Below, piece by piece: positions 12,607 to 23,690 of a stretch of DNA of 64,000 nucleotides. Below the pieces are notes generated by a model. That model ran no database searches, had not been told where the DNA came from, and saw only the letters and a program-made list of their open reading frames with translations. Origin of the DNA: Tragulus kanchil (Eukaryota > Chordata > Mammalia > Artiodactyla > Tragulidae); contig JAIOJX010000031.1 of assembly GCA_022376925.1 (NCBI GenBank), positions 139,952,854 to 140,016,853 on the forward strand, read 5' to 3'. The position numbers and the translations under genes were made by a program. Position 1 is the first letter of the stretch. Every line of letters starts with the position of its first letter.

Positions 12607-14699
12607 TCATGGTGGATGGTGACTGTAGCCATGAAATTAGAAGATGCTTGCTCCTTGAAAGAAAAGCTATGACAAACATAGACAGCATGTTTAAAAAGAA
12701 ACATCACTTTGCTGACAAAGGTCCATATAATCAAAGCTATGGTTTTTCCAGTAGTTATGTGCCAATGTGAGAGTTGGACCATAAAGAAGCCTGAGCACTG
12801 AAGAACTGATGTCTTTGAGCTGTGGTGTTGGAAAAGGCTCTTGAGAGTCCCTTGGACAATAAAGAGATCAAAACCAGTAGATCCTAAAGGAAATCAAATC
12901 TGAATATTCATTAGAAAGATTGATGCTGAAGCTGAAGCTCCAACTCTTTGACCACCGGATACAAAGAGCCAGCCCACTGGAAAAGAGCCTGAGGCTGGGG
13001 AAGATTGGGGGCAAGAGGAGATGGGAGCAACAGAGGATGAGATGGTTGGATGGCATCACTGATTCAACAGATATGAGTTTGAGCAAATTCAGGGAGATAG
13101 TGAAGGACAGGGAAGCTTGGTGTGCTGCAGTCCATGGGGTTGCAAAGAGTCAGACCCAACAACAAATGAACAACAACAACATCAAATATCAGCCATATAC
13201 TCTGAAAGAGACTTCCACTGGATCTTAATGGGCACTAGAAACCATTATAGACTCTCCCCAGCTCTCACCCAGTCCCTCACAGTGAAGGTTCTTATATGGT
13301 AACCATCCAGTTGAGTTGGATTAGGTTGCAATTTGTCCCACAGCACCAGGGAATAAGGCCACACCCCAGCCCTTCCTCTCCTATACACCTCTCCCCACCT
13401 CCCCAAATGCCTGGGTGCTCAGTTATATCCAAGTCCTTGCTACCCCATGGACTGTAGCCTGCCAGGCAGCTCTGTCCATGGGATTCTCCAGGCAAGAATA
13501 CTGGAGTGGGTTGCCATTTCCTCCTCCAGGGAATCTTCCCAACCCAGGGATTGAACCTTGTCTCCTGATTCTCTTGCATTGGCAGGAGGATTCCTTACCA
13601 CTGAGCCACCTGGGAAGTTTCTTGCTACTCACTCCTGAATAGGCAAATACTGATCAGTAGCAGATTTTATTTTCTTGGGCTCCAAAATCATTGTGGATGG
13701 TGACTGTAGCCATGAAATTAGAAGATGCTTGCTCCTTGAAAGAAAAGCTATGACAAACATAGACAGCATGTTTAAAAAGAAACATCACTTTGCTGACAAA
13801 GGTCCATATAATCAAAGCTATGGTTTTTCCAGTAGTTATGTGCCAATGTGAGAGTTGGACCATAAAGAAGCCTGAGCACTGAAGAACTGATGTCTTTGAG
13901 CTGTGGTGTTGGAAAAGGCTCTTGAGAGTCCCTTGGACAATAAAGAGATCAAAACCAGTAGATCCTAAAGGAAATCAAATCTGAATATTCATTAGAAAGA
14001 TTGATGCTGAAGCTGAAGCTCCAACTCTTTGACCACCGGATACAAAGAGCCAGCCCACTGGAAAAGAGCCTGAGGCTGGGGAAGATTGGGGGCAAGAGGA
14101 GATGGGAGCAACAGAGGATGAGATGGTTGGATGGCATCACTGATTCAACAGATATGAGTTTGAGCAAATTCAGGGAGATAGTGAAGGACAGGGAAGCTTG
14201 GTGTGCTGCAGTCCATGGGGTTGCAAAGAGTCAGACCCAACAACAAATGAACAACAACAACATCAAATATCAGCCATATACTCTGAAAGAGACTTCCACT
14301 GGATCTTAATGGGCACTAGAAACCATTATAGACTCTCCCCAGCTCTCACCCAGTCCCTCACAGTGAAGGTTCTTATATGGTAACCATCCAGTTGAGTTGG
14401 ATTAGGTTGCAATTTGTCCCACAGCACCAGGGAATAAGGCCACACCCCAGCCCTTCCTCTCCTATACACCTCTCCCCACCTCCCCAAATGCCTGGGTGCT
14501 CAGTTATATCCAAGTCCTTGCTACCCCATGGACTGTAGCCTGCCAGGCAGCTCTGTCCATGGGATTCTCCAGGCAAGAATACTGGAGTGGGTTGCCATTT
14601 CCTCCTCCAGGGAATCTTCCCAACCCAGGGATTGAACCTTGTCTCCTGATTCTCTTGCATTGGCAGGAGGATTCCTTACCACTGAGCCACCTGGGAAGT
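12574..14699. repeat. Tandem duplication 3
   Basis: Copy A 12574-13618 and copy B 13655-14699, offset 1081. Between them are 36 bases (13619-13654). The last part, 'ggcaaatactgat', looks like a damaged version of 'ggcaaataactgat' just upstream of copy A, so B probably starts there with a small deletion. One G/T mismatch lies about 37 bases into B. Both copies hold the BovB 3' end and a minus-strand SINE. Confidence 0.95.
13413..13618 (-). mobile_element. Bov-tA-type SINE
   Basis: In reverse orientation: 'ccatgggattctccaggcaa', 'actggagtgggttgccattt' and the complement of the tRNA head 'ctgagccacctgggaag'. A duplicate stands at 14494-14699. Confidence 0.95.
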
Positions 14700-14929
14700 C
14701 CTTCCTTCAGACCTCCACATTACACCTTTTCCCTTCCTGCCTGCTGAGCCCCGCCCCACGTCTGCCCTGCCCTTTGTTCCTCCCACTAGCCCAGCCTCGG
14801 CACCTTCACGCCAGGAGGGAGCTCACGATGTAGTTTTGTGGGGTGGTAGCAAAGCCCACAGGTTAGGGGGCATGCACCCAAAAGGAAGAGGCCACTCTCT
14901 AAACACGGGCATTGAAAAGCTTCAACGTG

Positions 14930-15135
14930 TAGTGCTGCTAAGTCACTTCAGTCGTGTCTGACTCTTCGTGATCCCATGGACTGTAACCCACCGGGCTGCC
15001 CTGGTCATGGGATTCTCCAGGCAAGAATACTGGAGTGGGTTGCCACGCCCTCCTCCAGGGGATCTTCCCGAGCTAGGGATCAAACCCAGGTCTCCTGCAT
15101 TGCAGGCAGATTCTTTACCGACTGTGCTACCCAGT
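14930..15135 (-). mobile_element. Bov-tA-type SINE
   Basis: Complete minus-strand copy from 'agtgctgctaagtcacttca' to 'tctttaccgactgtgctacc'. Confidence 0.95.
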
Positions 15136-15357
15136 GTAGAGCTAATAGGAAAAAAGCCAAGCCCAGAAGAGTGCATGTGTGCATGCGCGTGCAGAGGCCC
15201 ATCTCTGGAAGGACATGCTCAGGGAGCTGAGCCGCTGCCTCTCGAGAGAGGAGAGGAGAAGCAGGGGGCTAAGGACAGGAAGGAACGGTACTCTGTGTCT
15301 TAGAGCCTTTCGCCTTGTTGGAAAATCTTTGCCACGTGAAGCTTCTCTCTGTTGAAA

Positions 15358-15420
15358 ATACTGAGTTGGCCAAAAAGTTCGTTCACATTTTTCCATTAGA
15401 CGTTAGACTTAATTTCAAAA
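15358..15420. mobile_element. Mariner terminal repeat fragment
   Basis: 'gttggccaaaaagttcgttc' followed by 'acatttttccattagacgtt' matches the terminal repeat of mammalian/ruminant mariner elements. The partner terminus and transposase are not visible nearby, so this is a solo end or a heavily eroded copy. Confidence 0.6.
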
Positions 15421-15559
15421 TGGTTTAACGACCCCTCCCCCACCTCAATTAACCCTCCCTGTGGGAAGGAATGGTAATCCCCACTTAAAAGAAAAAAGGC
15501 TGAGCCCCAGAGAGGCAGAATGACTGGCCCGTGGGTCCTGAAAGAGTCTAAGCAGGCCG

Positions 15560-15960
15560 GGAGCAGCGCCAGCCTCCTCGCTCTCCATCCGGAAGAGATT
15601 CCAGAGTCAGCCAGGCAGCTACCTCCAGGGTGAGACCCTCTCTGGCCAGCGTCCCCAAGGGCCAGCAGCCTGGCCTGCAGGCGCCCTCCAGTCTGGGCGT
15701 GCCGGTCGCGATGCCGCGCCGGACGGAGACAGTCGAGATCCTAGGAGGCTCCGCATCAGACCCTACCGACCGGGCTCAGCAGCGAGGCCTCAACCTCTCC
15801 ACCAACCCCGTTCCCAGGGCAGTGCATTGCTTGTAAAATAGATGCTTAAAACGCCTGTCATATTTTATCTGATGCTTAAAATTGATTTTCTTTTCGTATG
15901 ACACAGACTGTGAACCGGCGGCTGCATGATCTCTTTATCAGCCATAGACGCCCGTGCGAC
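15560..15960. promoter_or_regulatory. CpG-rich patch followed by an AT-rich block
   Basis: A short CpG-rich run ('gtgccggtcgcgatgccgcg' and neighbours, about 15690-15740) is followed at 15836-15960 by a non-repetitive AT-rich stretch with repeated 'gatgcttaaaa' and GATA-like 'tttatctgat'. It could be a regulatory element. There is no transcript evidence. Confidence 0.2.
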
Positions 15961-16369
15961 ACGCACGCAGTGTGAGCAGACGCAGCAGGCGGGCCCAGAT
16001 GTGGGGGTCCAGGAAGCCCCCAAGCCAAGTGAGCGTGTGGGGCCAGGGAATCGTACGGAGGGCTTTCTACGTGCTCACGGAGGCCTTTGAATCGGTTTGT
16101 GCTAGACAGGCGACGCAAGCCCTAAAAGAAAACCAATCTGAACATGGACTGAGAGGCTCCTGTAAGCTGGGGTCTCTGCCTGGCACGGTCACGGTGTCAC
16201 CTCCTTCGCTTTGCATGGCAGCTGGCGAGGATGTGCTTTAAAGGGCTTCTTTGGATTGCCCAGACAGAACTGGGGCAGGTCACGCGGTGGCTGGGGGAGG
16301 GGATAGCAGGGGGAAAGGGGGGGGTCCTGGAGTGACAAGGGAAATCAGGGCGTGGGCGCTTCCTGGTGT

Positions 16370-16600
16370 CTTCAACACTTATTTAGTGACAGCCCTGGTA
16401 TGTCAGGCACCACTCTGAGGGTTGTGGATACAACAGAGAACAAGATGGAAAAGAAAAGAAAAAAATATACACCCTGGGGTGTTGAGCACTTTAAGCAGAG
16501 ATGACAGGAGGCTTCAGCAAGGAGGCACCCTCGGAGCTGAAGGACAAAGGGGAAGACCAGGAGCATGAGGCATGGGGTCGGGGTGGCCCAAGGCTGTATT
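16370..16600 (+). repeat. Ancient mammalian interspersed repeat, family unassigned
   Basis: The opening 'cttatttagtgacagccctg' and 'caacagagaacaagatggaa' resemble the widespread old 'gagcacctactatgtgcca' repeat. Similar remnants occur near 4488, 18215 and 36245. I cannot name the family safely. Confidence 0.4.
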
Positions 16601-16609
16601 GGCTCCACA

Positions 16610-16830
16610 GGTGCTTAGTTACTTCAGTCGTGTCCAGCTTGGTGACCTAATGGACCATAGGCTGCCAGGCTCCACTGTCCACGGGATTTTCCAGGCAAAA
16701 ATCCTGGAGTGGGTTGCCATGCCTTCCTCCAAGGGATCTTCCCGACCCAGGGACTGAACCCACAGCGCTTATGTTTCCTGCACTGGCAGGTGGGTTCTTT
16801 ACCCAGTGCCACCTGGGAAGCCTGTACTGG
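16610..16830 (-). mobile_element. Bov-tA-type SINE
   Basis: Minus-strand copy: 'tgcttagttacttcagtcgt', 'gattttccaggcaaaaatcc', ending at 'tgccacctgggaagcc'. Confidence 0.93.
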
Positions 16831-18214
16831 CTCCAAGTCACAGCAAAAGTTATCACCAGCCCAGAACTGGCTGCCCCGGGTCAGGCGCCCACCCCCGGTC
16901 CAATCAGCAGTGGCCAGAGGCCTGGTGGCCTCTGGGTGGGGCTGACTCGTTGGGAGGAGTTGTGGATTCCCCAGCCATCCCAGCAATTTTACCGTAAGAC
17001 CCTTCCAAGGGCTTGCCTCTGCCCCCACCCTGTCAAACAGGACCCACAGAAAGGCTCTGGCTGCCTTGTTGAGGTGCTGTTGTAATGGAGCCAGTTCTTA
17101 AAGCGGGAAATCTTGGAGAATTCATCTTTCACATTTTTTCTGAAAACCATCATCATATCTGAAAACGTGGGCACCTCATTTTTCTGCCAGTTACCAGTGG
17201 GCTGGAGTAACCAACCTCCAGGGGCGGCAGTCCCTAGTGCCTGCGAGGGACTCATTTAAGCTGCTGCCCGGCCCCTGGGGCCATTTGATTTGCAACATGG
17301 ACTCAGTTGGCCCAGGGTCACAGAGGAGCTGGCGGGACCTGGCCAGGGGCACTGCTTTGCTCCTGCTTCCTGTAACCACTGCCCGCTAGCTCTGGCAGCT
17401 GATCCAGGGGCCCTCTGTCCTGCCCACAAAGAACTCCCTAGGCAGACTCCAGAGGAGTGGGCTCCCCGGGCCTCTGCTCCCTCCCTGCCCTCTGCTGGTG
17501 ATGTGTCATTCCTGCTGCCTTAGAGTTGTCCTGAGTCCATGGCACGAGCCATTAACATTCATTTTCTCAGAGTTGAAAGGATGAGAACGCCTGGGATCAG
17601 TTTGGGTTTGGAAAGCAGGACTGTGCCGACTCCTCTTGGCGTCCCTCCAGTGTGAGCACTGTGTGTGGTTCCAAGGACCATCTGAATGGTGACTGAATCA
17701 TGGACCAAGTGCCACACGCCAAGTCCAGATGCCTCACAGAGGGACCCGGGCCTTGTCTTGAAGAGACACCTTTCTGTCTGGCCAGTGGGTTTCCCAAGAA
17801 GAGGCCAGAGATGGGGGTTCAAGGGAATAGCGGGGCTGGAGCCTCTGCCTTCCCAAACAGGTGGGCTTAGGGCCTGGGGTTGAGGAGAGTGGAGTGGGTG
17901 GAGCCTGAGGAGCAGAGACGTGTGGCCCAGGTAGGCTCTGGACTTCTGACCTTGGCCACTCTGGGCCTGGGAATTTGCAGGCAGCCAGATCAGCTCAGTT
18001 CCCGCAGAAGGCCCTAGGTCTGTGGGAAATAAGGAAAGTGCATGTGTAGGGACGAAAGGAGCAAGTCATGGGCAGGTTGGAGGCCTCAGGCCCGGTTCAC
18101 ATGCCCCTTTGCATGACCCTGGCTTGAGAGCCAAGCCCCACCCTGAGCAAGCCTCTCCTTGAGAGAGCAGATGTCATGGGCTCATGGCTGCCCCCTCACT
18201 CCGTCCTGCCCATC
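16831..18214. other. Unique GC-rich non-coding DNA
   Basis: No repeat or exon that I can support. It contains one good CTCF-like motif, listed separately. Confidence 0.35.
17483..17500 (-). promoter_or_regulatory. CTCF-like motif
   Basis: The minus strand reads 'caccagcagagggcaggg', close to the core CTCF recognition sequence (CCAGNAGRGGGC-type). Short motifs occur by chance, so binding is only a possibility. Confidence 0.3.
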
Positions 18215-18690
18215 TTCAGATAATGCATTTGTGGAGCACCTACTACATGCCTGGCACTGACCTATGCTGCAGGACTCGGAAAGGAGTCCACGACCAGCAG
18301 TGACATACATACCAGTGATGAGATTTATGACAGCACAAAGCTCAGGGACAGGACTGAGGGCCTCAGAGGCCAGGAAAGGCCTCTGGGAAGAGGACACACG
18401 AGGAGGCTGATGCTCGAAGGGTGGAGAAGAGCTGGCCACACACCAGAGGAGGGTCCAGGCACAAGCAGAGCAAAGCATGGTGGTCTAAAGGCTAGCCAAG
18501 GGTTCAAGAGACTAGAAGCGGTCCCTAAGGCTGGAAGCAGGTGGCCAGAGGCAGGAAAGTGGGCGGGGCTTGCCAGAGGCAGGAAAGTGGGCGGGGCTTC
18601 CCAGAGGCAGGTAAAGGCTTGAACTTTTGTCTCAAGGCAGCAGGGGTCATGCAAAGACTTCACCAGGGGATGAGCCTGGTGGGACCTGTG
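18215..18690 (+). repeat. Ancient mammalian interspersed repeat, family unassigned
   Basis: 'gcatttgtggagcacctact' and 'catgcctggcactgacctat' open the unit. 'ggtggccagaggcaggaaag' and 'catgcaaagacttcaccagg' follow, in the order known from a common old mammalian repeat. A perfect 30-base class internal repetition ('cagaggcaggaaagtgggcg' twice, 18548-18600) is visible. Confidence 0.45.
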
Positions 18691-19407
18691 CTGGCAAAGG
18701 CAATTCTGCTGCAGGGGGAGGGCAGGATGCAGCCAGGACACTCAGTGCAGAAGCAGGCCCAGGATCCCAATGCTCAGGTCCCCACGTTGGGCAGCGTGTG
18801 AAGCGGGGATGTGAGAGGATCAAGTGCCCCAGCCCTCCCCCACGGCCCCAGCGACACAACAAGGCGAGGCCCAGCAGATAAGTCTGGGTCGTGAGGTTTT
18901 TCTGAATTCTGTTGTGAGAATCCATCGTCACCCCAGGAAATCAAGCGCCCTTCAAAGGCCCACGCAGGAGCTCGCCTTAATCTGGGCAGACACCATCTCG
19001 AGGCTGCATGTCCAGCCTGTGTCACTTTGAAATTCTCTTTGTTTGCGCCATCTGAGAGCCGGTGCTTGCCAGGCTCAGGGAATCCACAAAGGACCCAGTC
19101 TGGGTGGGGGCTGAGGTCTGGGAAGGCTGGCAGCCAGGCCAAGGAAAACCTACCCCTGAGGGTCGGCCCACGGGGAAAACCTCGCCCACCAGCAGCCCCT
19201 GGCATCCTGCTGACCTCCAGCACTGATGGTGGTGGAGGGGCTCGGTGTCCGGGAGTGGGAGCAGGCACCTGCCCTTGCCCAGCCCTGCCCACCTGGAGCT
19301 ACAATACACAACGGCCATGCGGAGGCTTGTCTCTGTGCCTTCCATTCAGCACAGGGTTTCTCTGAGAAGTGGCCAGACCTAGGGCTGGCTTAGGTGAAAG
19401 AAGAGGG
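18691..19407. other. Unique GC-rich non-coding DNA
   Basis: A long minus-strand frame (18774-19292) is proline/arginine-rich and looks like chance coding in GC-rich DNA. Confidence 0.35.
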
Positions 19408-19625
19408 TCGGTCACCTGGTCTTGCCCGACTCTTTGCGATTCCATGGATTGTAGCCCACAGGCTCCTGATCCCTACTTTACACGCTGCCACACAGAATTC
19501 TCCAGGCAAGAATAACGAGTGGATAGCCATTCCCTTCTCCAGGGGATCTTCCTGACCCAGGGATCGAACCTGGGTCTCCTGCACTGCAGGCAGACTCTTT
19601 ACTGCCCAACGCACCAGGGAAGCCC
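19408..19625 (-). mobile_element. Bov-tA-type SINE
   Basis: Minus-strand copy with 'gattccatggattgtagccc', 'aattctccaggcaagaataa' and 'acgcaccagggaagccc'. Confidence 0.93.
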
Positions 19626-20387
19626 AAGAGTGGTTTAAACCCACCCTAAGTCTCCACCAGCCCTTCCAGTCACCCCAAGGAAATACACAATCAGGTAAAG
19701 ACGTGTGACTATTTTTCAGCGGCAAGACAAGCCCCAGCCCCAGCCTCCAGCCAGATTGCCCATCCCCAGGCTGTCCAGCTGTCCCTGCTCAGTGACCTGC
19801 GGCGAGTCCCGGGGTGGGGTGGGATCCTTGGAGCCCGACTGTATCTGAAGTTTTCAGGGAGCCAGGCTCAGGCTATGGGAACCCCGTCTTTCCCGAGGTG
19901 GTGGCTGCGTGGCACCTCCAACCCCTCACATCTGCCTCCTCACAGATCCATTGTGTCCTGGCTTCAGAAGTCACAGTCTGCCCCCTTCTGGTGGCTGGAA
20001 ATTCTCAGGAAGCCACCAGCTGGCAGGAGCTCCAGCACAGATGATGCAGGTCAAAGTGCTGTGCTGAGCCTGCTTTAGCACGGCCTCCTGGGTGCCCTTC
20101 CCAAGCCCCGACCTGGTGCACCCCTCCTTCCTTCCATGACAAGGGCCTCAGATGCATGCTTCTGGCCTTCCCTCCAAACGCCATTACACAGTGTCACAGG
20201 AACAGGATAGAGTGACCTCTCTATCTTGAAACTTGGGTCCTGTTACCAGGCCATGCTGCCTTCAGCAACCTATAAACAATATTTTTAAAAGGGAAATGCT
20301 TAATTACCTTGGCGCAGTTAAATTCACTGTTGTATGTGTATGTCAGAAGCATTTGTTAAATCTATTCACATTAGATATACAACAATG
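19626..20387. other. Unique non-coding DNA
   Basis: No supported feature. Confidence 0.35.
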
Positions 20388-20610
20388 GAAGGCTCAGGTG
20401 GTGTTAGTCGTAAAGAACCCACCTGCCAATGCAGGAGATGCAAGAGACATGGGTTCGATCCCTGGGTCAGGAAGATCCTCTGGAAGAAGGCACGGCAACC
20501 CACTCCAAGATGCTTGCCTGGAGAATCCCATGGACAGAGGAGTTGAGTGGGTTGCAGTCTATGGGGTCTCACAGAGCTAGGCATGACTGAAGTGACTTCA
20601 CACACACACA
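20388..20610 (+). mobile_element. Bov-tA-type SINE
   Basis: 'ggctcaggtggtgttagtcg', 'gaacccacctgccaatgcag' and the end 'gctaggcatgactgaagtga', followed by a short (CA) tail. Confidence 0.94.
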
Positions 20611-20917
20611 CTGGATTCATTGAGGTGCTTCCACTTTTGACCAACAAACATCATTCAGACTGGACTAAATATAAAAGGGGATTTATTGGGTCTTGTCCCT
20701 GGAAAAGCCAGGGTGAGGCTGCTTCCAGCACAGTGTGACCCAGGGCTTCAGACAACCTTCTCACATTCCAGTTTCTCTATTCTATGTGGTACCTCTATCT
20801 CAGGCAGGTTCCCCAACCCCTGAGAATATAAGATTGTAGAATATAAGGTTAATATAGTAAACCAATGCCTTCCTCTACCAGAAATGAACAAGTGGAATTT
20901 GAAACTATAAATAATAC

Positions 20918-21200
20918 CAGGCTTGCTTGGTGGTCCAATGGGCAAACAGTCTGCCTTGCAGTGTAAGGGGCACCAGTTCAGTCCCTGGTACGGGAAGATC
21001 CCACATGCCGCAGAGCAGCTGGACTGGTGTGCCCAATTACGAGCCAGCGCTCTGGAGCGCATGCGCCCAGAGCCAGTGCTCTGCAATGAGGGAGGCCACT
21101 GAGATGGGAGGCCCACACAGGCCAAAGAATTAATATGGATGAAAATAGATAAGTGGAGGACCAATGCAAGAGGCCAAAATTTAAAAAAGAAAAAAAAATA
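20918..21200 (+). mobile_element. CHR-like tRNA SINE, 'ccaatagaagtggcc' group (copy S1)
   Basis: The tRNA-like head has an A-box-like 'tggtggtccaatggg' and a B-box-like 'gttcagtccctgg'. The body is 'gccgcagagcagctggactg', 'ctctggagcgcatgcgccca', and the 3' part 'tggatgaaaatagataagtg'. Six related insertions occur in the window. This is the most diverged of the plus-strand ones. Confidence 0.85.
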
Positions 21201-21667
21201 GAAACACAATACTACTTACGCTAGCAACTCCCTCCCAGCAAAAGAAATACTTTGATATGAATCTAACACAATATGTATAAGATCTATCTGAGGAGATCTA
21301 TAAAATTCTGATGAAAGAAATCAAAAGAGAACTAAAGAAATGGGGGGACAGTCCATGTTCATAGTTGGAGAGACTAATATGTCCAGATGTCAGTTCTTCC
21401 CAACTTTGTCTACAAATTCAACACAATGTCAGTCAAATATGAGCAAGAAATGGTGTGGCTGTCAACCAACAGATCCTAAAGTTTATACAGAAGTCCCAGA
21501 ATATCCAACTCAGTATTAAAGGAAGAATAAAATTGAAGGACTGACACGACTCAACTTGAAAATATACTATAAAGCAACAGTGATTGAGATAGTGGCACTT
21601 GAAAAAGAATAGACAAATACATCAGAACAGAGAACCCAGAAATAGAAACCCATAAATACAGTCAACT

Positions 21668-22012
21668 GAGGGGCTTCCCTGGTAGCTCAGTGGTAGACTT
21701 CGCCTGCCAATGCAGGAGAAACGGGTTTGATCCCCCATCCGGGAAGATTCCACAGGCTGTGGAGCAACTAAGCCCATGCACCACAACTAGTGAGCCTGTG
21801 AGACTCGGAGTCACAACTATGGAGCCCATGTGCTGCAGCTACTGAAGCCTGTGTTCCCTAGAGCCCAAGTTCCACAACAAGAGAAATCACTGCAACAAGA
21901 AGTCTGCTCACCTCAACTAGAGAGTAGCCCCTACTCCCTGCAACTAGAGAAGAGCCTGTGGCAGCAGTGAAAACCCAAAATAGCCAAAAAAAAAATAAAC
22001 AAATAAAATTAT
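21668..22012 (+). mobile_element. CHR-1-type SINE inside L1
   Basis: It starts with 'ggggcttccctggtagctca' and has the long CHR-1 body: 'actagtgagcctgtgagact', 'caactagagagtagcccc'. It ends in an (AAAT)-rich tail. Confidence 0.93.
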
Positions 22013-22579
22013 TTAGAAAAATGAAAAAGAATAATATCAAACTAAAAAGTTTCTCCCCAGCAACAGAAAGAATTAGTGAATGAAAAGGCAAACTATAGAA
22101 TTGGAGATAATATTTGCAAATTATATTTGCAACCCCATGCTCACTGAAGCATTATTCAAATAACCAAGACATGAAAAGCGTCCATTAGTGGATACATGGA
22201 TAAAGAAAATGTGATATATACATATATATGCAATTTTTCCATATATATTGAAATATTCCATATGCATAATAGCTCATTTTTTAATTGAATTATTTTCTTA
22301 TTTTTGAGTTTTCAGAGTTTTTGGTACATATTAGATAACAGTCCTTTATCAGCTGTGCCATTTGCAAATATTTTTTCCTATTCTGTGGCCTGTTTTCTCA
22401 TTCTCTTAACATTCTTCTGTGGAGCAAAAGCTTTTAATTCCATATGCATAGTGGAATATTATTCTGCCATAAAATAAAGGGAAAACCTGCCATCTGCAAC
22501 AGTACAGATGGTCCTTGAGGGCATTACGCTAAGTGAAGTAAGTCAGGGAGAGAAAGATAAGTACTGTATGACATCACTT

Positions 22580-23060
22580 ATACTGGCATTCCTCAGAGAT
22601 ATTGCATGTTTCTTTCCAGACCACCAAACCAAATAAAAGATCACAATAAAGCACATCCCAGAAGTGTTTTGGTTTCCTGTTGTGTATAAAAGTTAGGTTT
22701 ACATTCTAGTCTAGTAAGTGTACACTAAGAGCAGTGTGTCTAAAAAGTGTCCAGACCTCAATTTAAAAATACTTTATTACTAAAAAATACTACCCATCAT
22801 CCGAGCCTTCCACCAAATCACAGGAATAAATAACACCAAAGATCGCTGATCACAGATCATTATATGAAATACACTAATAATGACAAAGTTTGAAATGCTG
22901 CAAAATTTTCTGACCCAGACACACTGAGTAAATGTTTTTGGAAAAATGGGACTGATTTCTTGATGCAGGGCTGCCATACACCTTCAATTCATAAAAAAAA
23001 AACATGCGGTATCTGCAAAGGACAATAAAGTGAAGCACAAGAAAATGAAGAAGGCCTATA
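22580..23060. mobile_element. Tigger1-type non-autonomous DNA transposon
   Basis: The left end 'ctggcattcctcagagatat' and the right part 'gcggtatctgcaaaggacaa' with 'taaagtgaagcacaag' are the two ends of a Tigger1-like internal-deletion element. It is flanked by TA, the target used by this superfamily. Without the element the L1 sequence reads continuously ('acatcactta' + 'tatggggaatc'). Confidence 0.8.
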
Positions 23061-23345
23061 TGGGGAATCTACAAATACCCAAATTATAAAAAAAGAGAAC
23101 ATTGGTGATTGCCAGGGGTGAGAAGTTGGGGAAAATGGAGCAGTATTGCTCAGAGGGTACACACATCCAGATACAAGATGAGTAAGTTCTGGAGATCTGC
23201 TCTACAGCATGGTGACTACAGTTAATAGTGTAATACACACTTGACAGTTGCTGAGAGAATAGAGCTTTCACGTTCTCACTACCCTCACACACACAGACAA
23301 AGATAACTATGGGAGGTAATGAACGTGCCAACCAACCTTACTGTG

Positions 23346-23570
23346 GGCTTTCCTGGTGGCTCAGCAGTAAAGAATCCACCTGCAAGGCAGGATACACAGG
23401 AGACGCAGGTTTCGTCCCTGAGTCAGGAAGATCTCCTGGAGAAGAAGACAGCAATCCACTCCAGTATTCTTGCCTAAAAATCTTCCCAGGGACAGAGAAG
23501 CCTGGTGGGGTTACAGTTCTAAGGGTTGCAAAATGTTGGACATGACCAAGCAACTAGGCACAACACAACA
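23346..23570 (+). mobile_element. Bov-tA-type SINE inside L1 3' UTR
   Basis: Complete copy. The flanks 'cttactgtgg' and 'cttattgtgg' are a target-site duplication with one mismatch. Confidence 0.92.
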
Positions 23571-23690
23571 ACTTATTGTGGTAATCATTTCACAATCATA
23601 CCTATATCAAATCATCATCACATAGTATGCGTTAACTTTACACGTTACCTATCAATTAGATCTCAATAAAGCTGGGGGAAAGGGAAAGAT

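Larger units (their letters stand above)
8840..13195 (+). mobile_element. BovB (RTE) LINE, near full length, decayed
   Basis: BovB encodes one protein with an endonuclease followed by a reverse transcriptase. Upstream, 'tccatgaatcaagg' (about 9272) marks the usual start of the endonuclease region. The coding track continues through 9897-10337 (DHELLIAKIRLKLKKVGKTT), the RT fingers/palm (VQAGFRKGRGIRDQIANI near 10875) and the RT catalytic YADD encoded at 11266-11277. The C-terminal part ends with [20 protein letters not shown] near 13050-13100. Frameshifts and stops break it many times, so it is not active. Tandem duplication 2 repeats its middle. Without that extra copy the element is about 3.2 kb, the usual BovB size. 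A 3' end copy recurs at 13655-14280 through duplication 3. Confidence 0.93.
21201..23690 (+). mobile_element. Old L1 LINE 3' half with nested insertions
   Basis: Before 21667 the DNA matches L1 ORF2 3' coding sequence, badly broken. After a CHR-1 insertion it resumes at 22020 ('cagaaagaattagtgaatga') and continues to 22580, then past a Tigger insertion at 23060. L1 3' UTR phrases follow ('ggagatctgctctacagcat'), then a Bov-tA insertion. The end is at 'tctcaataaagctgggggaa' (about 23680). Inactive. Confidence 0.8.

Noticed and set aside
18774..19292. Minus-strand frame of 172 codons in GC-rich DNA
   Set aside because: Low-complexity Pro/Arg/Gly composition, no recognisable domain and no splice pair.
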